Source: Halisarca cf. caerulea (taxonomy: Eukaryota; Porifera; Demospongiae; Chondrillida; Halisarcidae). Taken from it: a stretch of DNA of 64,000 nucleotides. Shown one piece after another: positions 34,690 through 46,452 of the stretch. Made by a program: the position numbers and the translations under genes. The stretch is taken from positions 2,772,696 through 2,836,695 of the forward strand of contig CAUJGJ010000065.1 in assembly GCA_963170055.1 (NCBI GenBank). The letters are read 5' to 3'. The notes under the pieces were generated by a model, which saw nothing but the letters and a program-made list of their open reading frames with translations, was not told the DNA's origin and ran no database searches. Position 1 is the stretch's first letter. Each line of letters starts with the position of its first letter.

Positions 34690-35834
34690 CTGGGTGGCCA
34701 TTAGCCTGAGGCTACTACTAAGGCCCCCAGTATCCCACACACTCGCTCACACACACAATCATATTAAATCAAATTCAAATAGTTAGTTTGGTGGCTGCAG
34801 TAGGTCATCTTCTTAGCTGTCCCAAGTTGGTGGCAGGGGGGTGCAGGGAAAAAAACTCCAAATGGCACACAGATGGAGTGGTGCCTTCTGTCCAATGCTT
34901 GACTGACTTCAGTGCTAACCTACTGAGCCACCAGCACCCCCCAGTGTGTGCAGTGCAGCAATTTGAAAGCAAATATTCAAACATCCACTGTAGTGTGGCC
35001 ATATGGTGACTCCTCCAGCAGTGGACTCTCCCAAATAAGGACTCAGTACAAAGAACCTCTCTACAAAGGACACAGCTTGAGGTACCCAAATAATGCCTCC
35101 CTATAGTTGCTCCTCCCAAAGAGGACCTCCTTACAAAGACAAATGGAGCTGTCCCAAGGTGTCCTTATCCGGAAGTTCCACTCTAGTATGTGACATGTCC
35201 TGTCAGGGTTCTATCCAGTGTGTGGGGGGGAACTTCCATCCCAAACTCTCCAGCTTCCACCCCAAAAAATTCCAACTGTAGTGCAAATTACTATAGAGAA
35301 GGCCCTACTTGAGTGTCAAATCAACCTTGAATGGTCCAAAATGGCCTAAGATACAAACTTATATAACCTAAAAACTCAATTTTTCCCTGGGGGAGCATAT
35401 CCCCACTCCCCTAGTTATACAAGTCATGTACCCCAGGATCCCACTTACATATCTGCATCTCCTTACATCACTGCACTGCATGTGTTTTATAGACATCTAG
35501 GATATTGCGTACGCTACATGACATGATGTGTGGTGAAGCAAAGCAAATATTCAAACATCCACTATACAAAAACATACAGATCCGTAGGCATTGCTGTCAT
35601 GGCTGAACCTAGAATCCCCCTCCAACCAGCAATGTCCCTTGGGAATCACAACATAACTTGAGTTAGAACTTCTCTTCCTGAAGGAGATTAGACAACTTGT
35701 GAGCAATTTTTACTAATACACCTGTATGGGTCATCCAAGAATTTGTTAGTCTAGACTGGCTATGAATATAGTTGTTAGTGACAACAACACTGCTGCAACT
35801 GGGGTGTAAGGTTAGGAAGAGGAAGCTACCTCAT
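34690..35834. other. Intergenic stretch without recognised genes
   Basis: I see no convincing exon on either strand between the AAT repeat and the putative last IMMP2L exon. Repeated fragments such as GCAAATATTCAAACATCCACT occur twice (34969 and 35543). Confidence 0.5.
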
Positions 35835-37018
35835 TTAATCATTACCATGCTCCAGCCAATACAGTACTAGACTAAGAGGAGCCTCTGGCCCAAACACTCC
35901 ACACCCTTCAGCCTCAATGAGATAAGTGTCAATGGTGATGAATACTGTACAACTGCAGGGCCCTAGGAAGGGCAGCGGCTGCAGCGACCATGGCCACTGC
36001 ACTTTTTGACTAGTACCAATATTTTTTGGTAGATGTTGATTGATGATATAAATTGTTTTCAACGATTATATGATTTGCAATATGTGTACATAGTACTGCT
36101 ATATCGGCACGAACAGAGTGAGTGGGGCCGCTTCACTTTTAAAGTGTTTCCTACGGGTCTGCACCTGAATTGGAGTAGAGATAACCCTGGGTCCTCAGAT
36201 GAGGGGCCTGGAGGCCCTGGGATGATGGTTCATAATGTACATTTTTAAGTGAGCAAATATGTCCTTATACTTTTCTGAGCCACATCACCCCATCAAGTCC
36301 CATCGATAGAATCGTGCTCACCTAACAATGTCACCTTCTAAAGCAATCACTCTCTTCACTATTCGTTCCTTAGGATCTTGAGGACAACTGGACAACACGG
36401 CACAACACAAGGCAGTGACTGCAGAACTTCCATCAAAAGATGAGCATAAAAATCTCCAATCACAGGAGTCTGGTCTAGGGTAGCCAGATCATGTATACAT
36501 GGCCAGAGTCCACCGGATCAGCTACTACTACTACTATGATAGGGTGGTCTTGCATAGCCAACCCACCACACTTGACTTGGGTGAACTCACACAGCAGCAA
36601 CCACATCTCCATGGCGTACTCCACCAGTAAGCAACGACACTCGGTCCACCCACACTACATCACTGTCTGCTCTATCCGTTGGGTTTAAGGTGGGCTAAAG
36701 ATGAGAGAAAGAACACTGTCACGCAACAATAACAGAAACCACATGGTAGATTAGAATTGCTTATAGGAAATTATTGTATCATTTTAGATCTATCAATCAT
36801 CCTATGTATCAACATAGTATCTATGCTAAAACAAATGGTATCAATCATCATCCGACGAAATGCTGGAATTGAGATAAACATAATCACAAATCTGGGAAGT
36901 TTACCGTCATAGAATTTCCTTCAATGCCCGCTGGGAATCCAACAAGGTCCCTAAAACTGATTGCTACAGGTAAGCAGACGACAAGTCCTTTCGCTAGAAT
37001 CTTAATGGTACTACACAT
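35835..37018 (-). CDS. IMMP2L: Mitochondrial inner membrane protease subunit 2
   Basis: IMMP2L is an S26-family Ser/Lys peptidase that removes intermembrane-space sorting signals. Exon 1 (37018-36905) has a hydrophobic N-terminus and GIEGNSMT with the nucleophilic Ser. Exon 2 (36694-36591) gives PTLNPTDRADSDVVWVD and HGDVVAA. Exon 3 (36387-36322) gives CPQDPKERIVKRVIALEGDI, whose Lys in VKRVIA is the general base. All three join in phase. A last exon ending at 35835 reads GVFGPEAPLSLVLYWLEHGN, resembling the family's SFGPVSLGLL end. The segment that should contain the conserved GHxWVEGD box was not found cleanly; a candidate exon at about 36178-36115 is poor. So the 3' half is either divergent, has unrecognised exons, or is damaged. 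Confidence 0.78.
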
Positions 37019-37122
37019 GGTCAGTGGTTCTATCTATATTATCTATGGTCAGACCAAAGAGTCTATGGTCAGACGCCCCACTGGGCGAGCAACGGTCTCC
37101 AAGAACGCGAAATAGGGAGAAA
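37019..37122. promoter_or_regulatory. 104-bp bidirectional interval IMMP2L/PDHB
   Basis: Start codons of two mitochondrial protein genes on opposite strands are 104 bp apart. The interval has a TCTATCTATATTATCTATGG stretch and two GGTCAGAC-type repeats (37048 and 37066). Confidence 0.65.
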
Positions 37123-38166
37123 ATGGCTGCTTTTAGACTGTCAAAGAGTATTTTTAGAATTGTTCGAGTGAGCACTGTGGAGTTAAATAATTTCTTTGGT
37201 TACGTTATTATTCTTGAATTATTTTCAGAAATATAATGTCAGAAAGTTGGGAATGTCTGCGACTGTGTATGTGAGTTATCTGTCTGCGTGTGGTAATCCC
37301 TGGTTAGCTTCGGATGAGTATCTATGGTGTAAGAAATTATTAGCATTTACTTTTGTGATACTTTGAAATAGCATTCTCTGTTTCGTTGTACCTTTAGGGT
37401 CAGCTAACAGTTCGTGACGCACTTAACTCGGCAATGAAAGAAGAGTTGGAAAGAGACCCCAAAGTATTCCTCATCGGAGAGGAAGTTGCCCAGTACGATG
37501 GTGCCTATAAAGTCTCCCGCGGGCTTCTTAAGGAGTTTGGATCAAAAAGAATTGTCGATACTCCCATTTCAGAAATGGGTTTCGCTGGATTAGCCGTGGG
37601 AGCAGCCATGGTAGAGTTACTGCTGCAATGTCAACTGTTTTTATGCGATTCTTGAGTTTATTTCATATAGTATTGTTTTAGGCTGGTCTGAAACCGATTT
37701 GCGAGTTCATGACTTTTAACTTTTCAATGCAAGCTATCGACCAAGTGATAAATTCTGCAGCAAAAACGTACTACATGTCAGCTGGTGGTGTCAAAGTTCC
37801 CGTTACTTTCAGAGGGCCAAATGGTGCGGCAGCAGGTGTTGCAGCCCAGCATTCACAGGATTTCACATCTTGGTACTCCTCTTGTCCGGGACTCAAGGTA
37901 ACCGCATGTTCAATATCTGTGCAGTTGTGTGTGAAGAGGTCTCCTCTCCTTAGGTTGCTTCCCCGTATTCATCGGAAGATTGTAGGGGTCTTCTGAAGAC
38001 TGCTATCAGGGATGACAATCCTTGCGTTGTACTTGAAAATGAAATTATGTATGGCCAGAGCTTTGAAGTCTCTGACGAATGCTTGGATAAAGATTTCCTG
38101 ATTCCCTTTGGTAAAGCCAAAGTTGAAAAAGAAGGTGTGCATTCATGTGTACGTGTGTGTGTGTGC

Positions 38167-38210
<44 letters not shown>

Positions 38211-38212
38211 GT

Positions 38213-38278
<66 letters not shown>

Positions 38279-38987
38279 GAGCAGATTCTAGGGGGTGTAG
38301 GAAGCCTTCCCACCCCCACAAGTTGCTAAGGTTAAAATATAAAATAGCTGGTTGAAGTTTACTGACAAAATAGTTGCTACATAATATCTTTAGAATTGTT
38401 CTGCCTCTGGATTCAAGCTGTATAAATATGACAAAAAGTTAATTCAATCATACTGTTCAACGTGGTAATCCAGTAGCAAGTGTCCTTTTCAGTGTTCCAC
38501 AGAAAAATAATTGCAGCAGGGTGCCAGGGAGGTCCAGACGATCCATTGTCGTCTGTATTATATTCATGTTCTTTTTGAAGGAAAGAAGATGTTATTTTTC
38601 TTGATCTGCTCATAGAGGCCCCATTGTTAGTCATCACAGTTGAACCATCGATCAATTTCAACATCATGGAATTTGTGGTTTTATTTTATATGTTTACTAT
38701 CAATATGCATTAGTCAGTAGTAATGAGTTTTGCTATTCTGCTGTCTTACACTGCTGGCAAAAAGTTTGCAACGTCGAAGGGATTATTCAGATTTTAAAAT
38801 TTTGCTGCTAGCAAAGCTGTACCCTGTTCCAGATATACTGGAGAAAATACTGTGTTTGCCACACCAAGCGTAGCCTTCAGGTACCAGTAATAAACTTTCT
38901 TGTTACAATTGCACAATCAGAATGTGATAATTGTTGGCCATAAATTGCTAATTGGAGGAAGCCATACTAGTAGGTGACACACACAAA

Positions 38988-39061
<74 letters not shown>

Positions 39062-40213
39062 AGGCACGTATCCAGAAGAAAAGAAGGGGATTTCTTAGAG
39101 GCCAAGACCACAAGCATGCAGTGTAATCTTTGGTGGTATCGAAGCCACATTATACTACATGTAGCCAGTACTTGCTATGGTATGTTTATGGTGTCGACAC
39201 TGTGGCCACACACTTGCATGGGAACACTATTGGTATGGAAGTGAACATTTAAATTAGTAATAGTACTTTGAAAACTAAGCCATAGTAATACATGCTTGTG
39301 TCAAACAAGGAGCTAGAAACAACTACTGTAAAAGGAACACAAAGTGTCAATAATATTCACAGCATTTGCTGTCATGTGCTCTGCAGAACCATACATGCAG
39401 GTGTATGCAGGTGACAGTTGGAGAAAGAGTGTTGGGATTACCGGCGTCTTAGCGTAATGGGTTTGAGCTACCCACGCATTTGATTAGTTTTGGCCAAAAA
39501 GCAGTATTTGGGCCCAAGATCAGTCCTTTAAACACGAATAATTTAGAAGGCACAGCTCAAAATTTCTAATTTTCAGTAGTGGTAGAGAGGGACACACATG
39601 CCCTTGGAATCCGGGTGGAAGATTTCGCAGTAATCAGTAAGTGCATTCTTAAAATCAAGGGCGAAGAATATCACATTTTGCATTCTGGCAGCTATTTGAT
39701 TCGAGGTGGAAGGCTAGATAGATTGTTACGAGACAGACCATACCTGGAGACATTTTTTTGCTTTTTGAAGTTTGTTCTTCAGTTTGATAGGGTTAAGTGT
39801 GGCAATCATGTGCGTATGACTTCGACAACCGCAAAATGTTGACCTCGTTGTTGACTGTGATTTATTTTCTTTATACAACTCACTTGCGACATCGCTTCGC
39901 TATCAGATCCCAACCATTCTTTCTATTTTCTTGTCTGCTTCCATAGAATATCTATGCCACTTCAGACATTTTATCATACTAGATACCCCATCTGTGATTT
40001 TATCATCATGATATCATATAAGTTCCATAGCAACCCAACTAGCCTATCACTTGGACTTCAGCACTGTCTCCCAAGTACTGCACTGTGTGTACATCTAGTT
40101 GTATGATTAATTAGCATACTGGTGGCTTCTCTTGGAGCACAATGGAGCTATGCCCCTGCACATTGATCTACAACTAGAGCTGCCCCCTCTATTCTTTTTC
40201 TGCATCCACCCCT

Positions 40214-40254
<41 letters not shown>

Positions 40255-41016
40255 TACCAATGTCTGAATGATGACCATTAGGAACTCTGTGTGAGTATGT
40301 GTGTGTGTGTGGAAGAAAGTGAATGTGTGATGTGTTTCCTGGAGTTCTTAGTAGAGTTTCCTTGATTGGATTTTGCACTGTATCTGTTTTGCTTGTCATT
40401 CTTTGTTGTGTGCAGGATCTGATGTTACTATAGTTGCACATTCAAGACCTGTTGGCATATCCTTGGAAGCTGCCAAGGTGCTGAGCGAGCAAGGAATCAG
40501 TGCAGAAGTAATTAATTTGAGGTCTATTCGGCCTTTGGACTTGGACACCATAGTTACTTCTCTCAAGAAGACACACAATCTGGTTACTGTGGAGCAGGGG
40601 TGGCCCCAGTTTGGAATGGGGTCTGAAATATCAGCTCTTGTGATGGAAAGTATGTTCCCTTGTGATGTGTTCTCGTGATGGAAAGTATGTTCCCTCGTGA
40701 TGTGTTCTTGTGATGGAAAGTATGTTCCCTTGTGATGTGTTCTTGTGATGGAAAGTATGTTCCCTCATGATGTTATGTTTCCTTGTGATGTGTTCTTGTG
40801 ATGGAAAGTATGTTCCCTCGTGATGTGTTCTTCTTGTGATATTAATCTCTTTACTTCTCTGAAGATGCCTTCATGTACTTGGATGGTCCCGTACTGCGGG
40901 TGACAGGAGCTGATGTTCCTATGCCTTATGCTATTGAACTGGAGCAGCTTGCTATCCCACAGCCTCACAACCTTGTCAATGCTGTCACTGCAATGCTGAA
41001 GGGAAACTCAACATGA
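37123..41016 (+). CDS. PDHB: Pyruvate dehydrogenase E1 component subunit beta
   Basis: The E1 beta subunit pairs with E1 alpha to decarboxylate pyruvate in the mitochondrial matrix. Seven exons sum to 1,083 bp (360 aa; the animal protein is about 359): 37123-37167, 37229-37270, 37398-37610, 37682-37897, 37954-38134, 40416-40649 and 40865-41016. The N-terminus [20 protein letters not shown] is a basic, Ser-rich targeting peptide. Family signatures are [91 protein letters not shown] and [11 protein letters not shown]. No defect was seen. Intron 5 (2.3 kb) holds a nested set of repeats. Intron 6 is a tandem array derived from the exon 6 donor. Confidence 0.98.
38152..38275. repeat. (GT)n microsatellite in PDHB intron 5
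   Basis: GT run with GTGCGT interruptions beginning about 20 bp after the donor. Confidence 0.95.
38276..40214. mobile_element. Putative 1.9-kb transposon inserted in a GT run
   Basis: The left end CAGGAGCAGATTCTAGGGGG and the reverse complement of the right end (CAGGGGTGGATGCAGAAAAA) are similar, and both sides continue as GTGTGT. The CAGGGGTGGAT-type terminus resembles hAT-family ends. A further similar end, CAGGCACGTATCCAGAAG, at 39061 abuts a CA run, suggesting nesting. No transposase was recognised. Confidence 0.45.
38983..39060. repeat. (AC)n microsatellite in PDHB intron 5
   Basis: Long AC run ending exactly at CAGGCACGTATCCAG. Confidence 0.95.
40215..40253. repeat. (GT)n microsatellite in PDHB intron 5
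   Basis: GT run that begins at the right end of the putative transposon. Confidence 0.95.
40641..40832. repeat. 35-bp tandem array duplicating the PDHB exon 6 donor
   Basis: Five copies of TGATGGAAAGTATGTTCCCT then (C/T)GTGATGTGTTCTTG. The first copy is the real exon end and donor (GGAAA/GTATGT); each later copy repeats both. One copy has an extra insert (CATGATGTTATGTTTC). Confidence 0.95.
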
Positions 41017-41749
41017 ATGTTTGGCCACAGTGTGACCTCTCCTGTATATTGTCATGTCTACTAGTTACGGTCCCATGCAAGAATGAGACTCATTGCATTT
41101 AGGCATTCTGTTTTTGAAAATTCTAATATTATTATTATGTGCACATGCATGTTATTGCATGTGTGTGGGAGGGGGTGCATATTGGGCAACTCATGTATGC
41201 CAGTGAAAATGCAAGATACTCAACCCTAAGGACATAGTTTGTCAGATACTTTATTACATGTCTAAAATAACAAAAATCTTGTATTAGAGCTTCAAGAAGT
41301 GGAGCAGCCATGGCAGCATGCAAGGCAATGATTGCAGCATTGTAACTGTGAAATCCACTGGGAGTTGTTTTGAATTATACTTCATGATGACGACTTGAAC
41401 ATTTTTCGTGGGATGACTATGCCACATCCTGCAAAGATTGCATGACTTCTAGATCAGTCTTCAGGTATCAGGAATCATAATTTACCAGGAGTGGTCACTA
41501 ACCACATTCAGAATATTGGAAACAAATAATGAATTAAGTTTAAAATAAACAGTATTAAGCAAAATATAATAGAAGGAAAAGCTCGGAGTTACATATGTAG
41601 ACAAATTCATGCAAGTAGCTATATACAAGCAACCTAAATGTTTATTGAGGATAATCTGTCTGATTATATAGCTTCTATTTATCTTTGACACTGAAATTAC
41701 ACTTGCAGACTTCAATATTCAACCATTTTACATCGATTGCCTTTTCTTT

Positions 41750-42331
41750 ACGCACTGAGGGGTAGCCCCTCTATTTTACCAAACTAATTCAAATTGCACA
41801 CAAAGCATGCCAAAAACAGCCAACAGCCAATCAGAATGCTCAACATTAAACGGAAGTAGAACTTTCGTATAAAAGCTGCTGTCCTTGCCATTTTCCTTTG
41901 TGAGTAGATGTCATGTTAGTTCCAGGCTCCAATTAGTCTCGTGTAGCCAGACTACTTTCCCCTCCATTTTTATTTTATTTTTACCATTTTCTCGGCATGT
42001 GTGAAAGAAAGGGTCTGGCTACGTGAGACTAGGCTCCAATAGCACTGAATTCAGAAAAGGGGTAACTCCGAACCCAGGTGACCAAACCGATCAGGCTACT
42101 ACCTTGCGCCCATGTTGGCAGGATCTAGGAAGCCCATAGTAGTCTCCCTTAAGGGGTCCCGGAGTAAGTCTTTGGTGCGGGGTGACTTCACGAGTCAGCC
42201 GCATGGCGCTACTCACCAACCTTTTGTCGGTGTACAGTCGGAGCTTGCAGATTGGCTACGGTCCTCGCCCTTGCAGTGTTGCTTGCCACAAAGTCCTTTG
42301 GAGGTCCGCTTCATTGGAAGTGGGAAGGGCC
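41750..42331 (+). repeat. TATA-bearing dispersed repeat, copy 1
   Basis: Starts ACGCACTGAGGGGTAGCCCC and is clearly homologous to 48018-48527. It contains CGTATAAAAGCTGCTGTCC, a good TATA box, followed by a GC-richer transcribed-looking part. Interrupted by a 98-bp MITE at 41934. Homology to copy 2 stops at GGAAGTGGGAAGGGCC (42331), where the enolase fragment begins. Confidence 0.85.
41934..42031. mobile_element. TAGTCTC MITE, 98 bp, perfect 9-bp duplication
   Basis: Ends TAGTCTCGTGTAGCCAGAC and GTCTGGCTACGTGAGACTA. GGCTCCAAT flanks both sides (41925-41933 and 42032-42040). The paralogous copy at about 48189 has a single GGCTCCAAT, a direct empty-site control. Confidence 0.97.
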
Positions 42332-42337
42332 GGTATT

Positions 42338-42595
42338 ACAACCCATTCTCACTACTTTGCTGAAGGTTCCCGCTCCTGTTGGCAAAATCATGAACTCCTG
42401 CATGGCCAGTTTGTTTCCAGTGTGGGTCCCTCCATTGATGACATTGAAGGCAGGTATTGGAAGAACAACTTGTTTGTTTCCAGAGAGATCCGATGTGTGC
42501 CGATACAACGGGACACCCTTGTGAGCCGCTCCCGCTTTACAAATAGCCAGAGACACGCCGAGTATAGCATTGGCTCCTAGTTTCGTCTTATTCAA
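42338..42595 (-). pseudogene. Enolase gene fragment
   Basis: An uninterrupted reading frame matches the middle of enolase: [56 protein letters not shown] and [14 protein letters not shown]. This is only about 85 of some 430 residues. It starts directly at the TGAT-type tail of a LINE and ends at the boundary of the TATA-bearing repeat, with no other enolase exon nearby. A retro- or fusion-derived fragment is most likely, though a single exon of a rearranged gene cannot be excluded. Confidence 0.75.
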
Positions 42596-43420
42596 TCAAT
42601 CAATCAATCAATCATTATTAATGTGCACACATGTACATCAGACATTAGGGTAGTGAGATACCCAATGAGGCACAAAGATAAAATAGAACCATAATTAAGT
42701 TAAATCAACTGAATCGAGCACACCACATTACACATAAGAGTTTAGCCATCTTGTGACCTCTGCAAGCTAGATCCAAAATCACAGGAACTTTTACATCCGT
42801 GCACAAGTCATCAAAATCACTGTTCAGTTTACGAGCACATGCAATAATGGGTTGACGTAGGTTAGACCATACAGGGCAGCTCAACAACCAGTGGTGTACA
42901 TCCTCAATCATACCATTAGCACACTCCCGGCAAGCCCGATCCTCTCGTGCTACTCCCTGCCACCTGCCTGTCTCTACTTGGAAGTGAGCAGTGCCACCTC
43001 TCAGTTTCATGAGCATAGAGCGAGTGACCCTATCCTGCACTCTCCAGCATCTCTGAGTTAGGTCAAGATTAAAGATCGTATTAAGCAGACTCAGCTTGGG
43101 TTTAGTTGCCATCTCTTGGTGCCATTCGGACATTATCTTCCTCTCAGCACAATTTCGTAGCATCCCTTGTAACTGTGAGCCATTGCAACTCCTCAAGTCT
43201 TGGCAATTAACCAGAGGGTTATTCCATCCAAATTCTATGAAGCAACCCTGTAGCTTTCTAATCTAACTGCCTCCATTCACTAATAGAGCATCCAAAGCTA
43301 CTTTCTTTATGATGCGGTTCTCATAAACAGGGTGGCTTATTTTCCGTCCCGTCCAAATCCAGCAGCATGCACTTTATTAACATCTCCCTGCTTAGGTTCC
43401 CTTTGATGTTGTAACTTTGA
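42596..43420 (-). mobile_element. 5'-truncated LINE (non-LTR retrotransposon) 3' end
   Basis: On the minus strand a frame of about 163 residues (43196-42705) has a C-x2-C...H-x4-C zinc-knuckle-like motif (CRECANGMIEDVHHWLLSC) typical of the domain after reverse transcriptase in non-LTR elements. Upstream the frame continues with at least one stop (about 43266). The 3' end is a TGAT simple tail (ATCA repeats at 42593-42617 on the plus strand). The reverse transcriptase itself is absent. Confidence 0.75.
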
Positions 43421-43722
43421 CTTCAACGGTGGGGTTGCCGCAACTGTCGAAGATATCTTTTGCGTGCACTTAACTTAGACCAGACATCTTTTGACAATCA
43501 AAGTCTAATGAGCACGTGATTCAGAAACACGTGTTGTATGTAACAGTCATGACACATCACAGGTCAATGCTGAAAATAAAAGATTCTATATACAAGTTCT
43601 CTCTGTTTAGTTTACAATAGAATACAGTCCACACAATGATTTAGGGCATATTTAGGAGAACATTTACAAACAATGTTCTTCCAATAACAATATTTACTAT
43701 GTAATCATGCTGAAGACACATT
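43421..43722. other. Stretch without recognised features
   Basis: No exon or repeat recognised between the truncated LINE and the next minus-strand gene. Confidence 0.4.
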
Positions 43723-44385
43723 CTATGACGGACCCTGAAAGAGAAGGGTAAGAGCATTAAGAGGCAGATTCAAACACACTTTAAGAACAATAACTCACCC
43801 CTACATCAATGCCCTTAGGTGTTACTTCTTTATAGGTACTCCTGAGCTGCTGCCGTAGCCACTTTTTGACTCCATCTGATTTTGTATTGAGTTTGTCTGA
43901 AAACAAAAGTAGTAATGTAAATAACAACAAAACTAAAGCTATGCAAGACATATTTTATACACACATACATGCACACATTGTGAATGCATAAACAAAGAGA
44001 CTCACATTACAAGACTACATAGCCATCAACAGACCACTATCCAGACTATAATACACAGAAAATACAACAAAATGGATAGTAATATTATGTCATTAGATGT
44101 GCTAACCTTCGCCATGAAACCCACTACACCCAGCAAAGTTGTTGCTCAACACAAGAATATTTGTGACACTACATTTAGAGGATTTCACCTGTTCATAATT
44201 TTCATGGTAAGAGGCATGCTATTGTACAAAAATGGCTACCAGCAGACGTTCTACCAGCACCTTGCCGGACAGACAATGGAATTCTAAAGCCCCATACAAA
44301 GGGTCTTTGGCTAACTTTTCGTTAACAGGAGTCTCCTTAACACCTGATGCTCCAAGAGGTGATAAGAGTAGAGAGAACACATCAC
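43723..44385 (-). CDS. Terminal exons of an unrecognised gene
   Basis: Three or four exons join in phase on the minus strand: about 44370-44283 (SGVKETPVNEKLAKDPLYGA...), about 44193-44108 (VKSSKCSVTNILVLSNNF, GCSGFHGE), 43896-43799 (DKLNTKSDGVKKWLRQQL, STYKEVTPKGIDVGG) and 43734-43723 (ending GGPS and stop TAG). Good acceptors (GTTTTCAG and CTCTTTCAG) and donors (GTTAGC and GTGAGT) support real splicing. The family is not recognised. Any upstream exons would have to lie beyond the 3-kb minisatellite, where I found none. Confidence 0.45.
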
Positions 44386-46452
44386 TCAATGTGTGGAGAG
44401 AACACACCACTCAATGTGTGGAGAGAACACACCACTCAATGTATGGAGAGAACACACCACTCAATGTAGAGAGAACACACCACTCAATGTAGAGAGAACA
44501 CACCACTCAATGTGTGGAGAGAACACACCACTCAATGTATGGAGAGAACACACCACTCAATGTATGGAGAGAACACACCACTCAATGTATGGAGAGAACA
44601 CACCACTCAATGTATGGAGAGAACACACCACTCAATGTAGAGAGAACACACCACTCAATGTAGAGAGAACACACCACTCAATGTAGAGAGAACACACCAC
44701 TCAATGTATGGAGAGAACACACCACTCAATGTATGGAGAGAACACACCACTCAATGTAGGGAGAGAACACACCACTCAATGTGTGGAGAGAACACACCAC
44801 TCAATGTATGGAGAGAACACACCACTCAATGTATGGAGAGAACACACCACTCAATGTGGAGAGAACACACTCAATGTGGAGAGAACACACCACTCAACGT
44901 AGAGAGAACACACCACTCAATGTAGAGAGAACACAGTGACACTACTCAATATAGAGGGAGAACACACCACTCAATGTAGAGAGAACACAGTGACACTACG
45001 CAATATAGAGGGAGAACACACACTCAATCTACAGAGAACATACACTCAATGTACAGTGAACACATCACTCAGTGTGGGGAGAACACACCATTTAGTGTGT
45101 AGAGGACACACCACTCAATGTACAGTGAACACACCACTCAATGTGGAAAAAACACACCATTCAATGCGGAGAGGGAACACGGCCACTCAATGTAGAGAGA
45201 ACACATCACTCAATGCGGAGAGAACACATCACTCAATGTAGAGAGGATACGCACTCAATGTAGAGAGAACACACCACTCAGTGTGGAGAGAACACACCAC
45301 TCAGTGTGGAGAGAACACACCACTCAATGTGGAGAGAAAACATCACTCAATGTAGAGAGGACACAGACTCAATGTAGAGAGAACACACCACTCAATGTGG
45401 AGAGAACACACCACTCAATGTGGAGAGAACATACCACTCAATGTGAAGAGAACACACACTCAATATAGAGTGAACACGCCACTCAATGTTGAGAGAATAC
45501 ACCATTCAATGTAGAGAGAACACACCACTCAATGTAGAGAGAACACATCACTCAATGCGGAGAGAACACATCACTCAATGTAGAGAGGATACGCACTCAA
45601 TGTAGAGAGAACACACCACTCAGTGTGGAGAGAACACACCACTCAGTGTGGAGAGAACACACCACTCAATGTAGAGAGAACATACCACTCAATGTGGAGA
45701 GAAAACATCACTCAATGTAGAGAGGACACAGACTCAATGTAGAGAGAACACACCACTCAATGTGGAGAGAACACACCACTCAATGTGGAGAGAACATACC
45801 ACTCAATGTGAAGAGAACACACACTCAATATAGAGTGAACACGCCACTCAATGTTGAGAGAATACACCATTCAATGTAGAGAGAACACACCACTCAATGT
45901 AGAGAGAACACATCACTCAATGTAGAGAGGATACACACTCAATGTGAAGAGAACACACACTCAATATAGAGTGAACACGCCGCTCAATGTAGAGAGAATA
46001 TACCACTCAATGTAGAGAGAACACACACTCAATGTAGAGAGAACACACACTCAATGTAGAGAGAACACACACTCAATGTACAGAAAACACACCACTCAAT
46101 GTAGAAAGAACACACCACTCAATGAAGAGAAAACACACCACTCAATGCGGAGAGAACACATCACTCAATGTGGAGAGAACACATCACTAAATGTGGAGAG
46201 AACACACCACTCAATGCGGAGAGAACACACTTTCAATGTAGAGAGAACACACTTTCAATGTAGAGAGAACACATCACTCAATGTAGAGAGAACACACCAC
46301 TCAATGAAGAGAAAACACACCACTCAATGCGGAGAGAACACATCACTCAATGTGGAGAGAACACATCATTAAATGTGGAGAGAACACACCACTCAATGTA
46401 GAGAGAACACACTTTCAATGTAGAGAGAACACACCACTCAATGTGGAGAGAA
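44375..46452. repeat. ~22-bp minisatellite (GAGAGAACACACCACTCAATGT), block 1
   Basis: About 90 units of GAGAGAACACACCACTCAAT plus GT/GTAT/GTGTG, with length variation and a longer period: 45180-45470 is closely repeated at 45540-45830. Many short ORFs in the array have no coding support. Confidence 0.97.
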
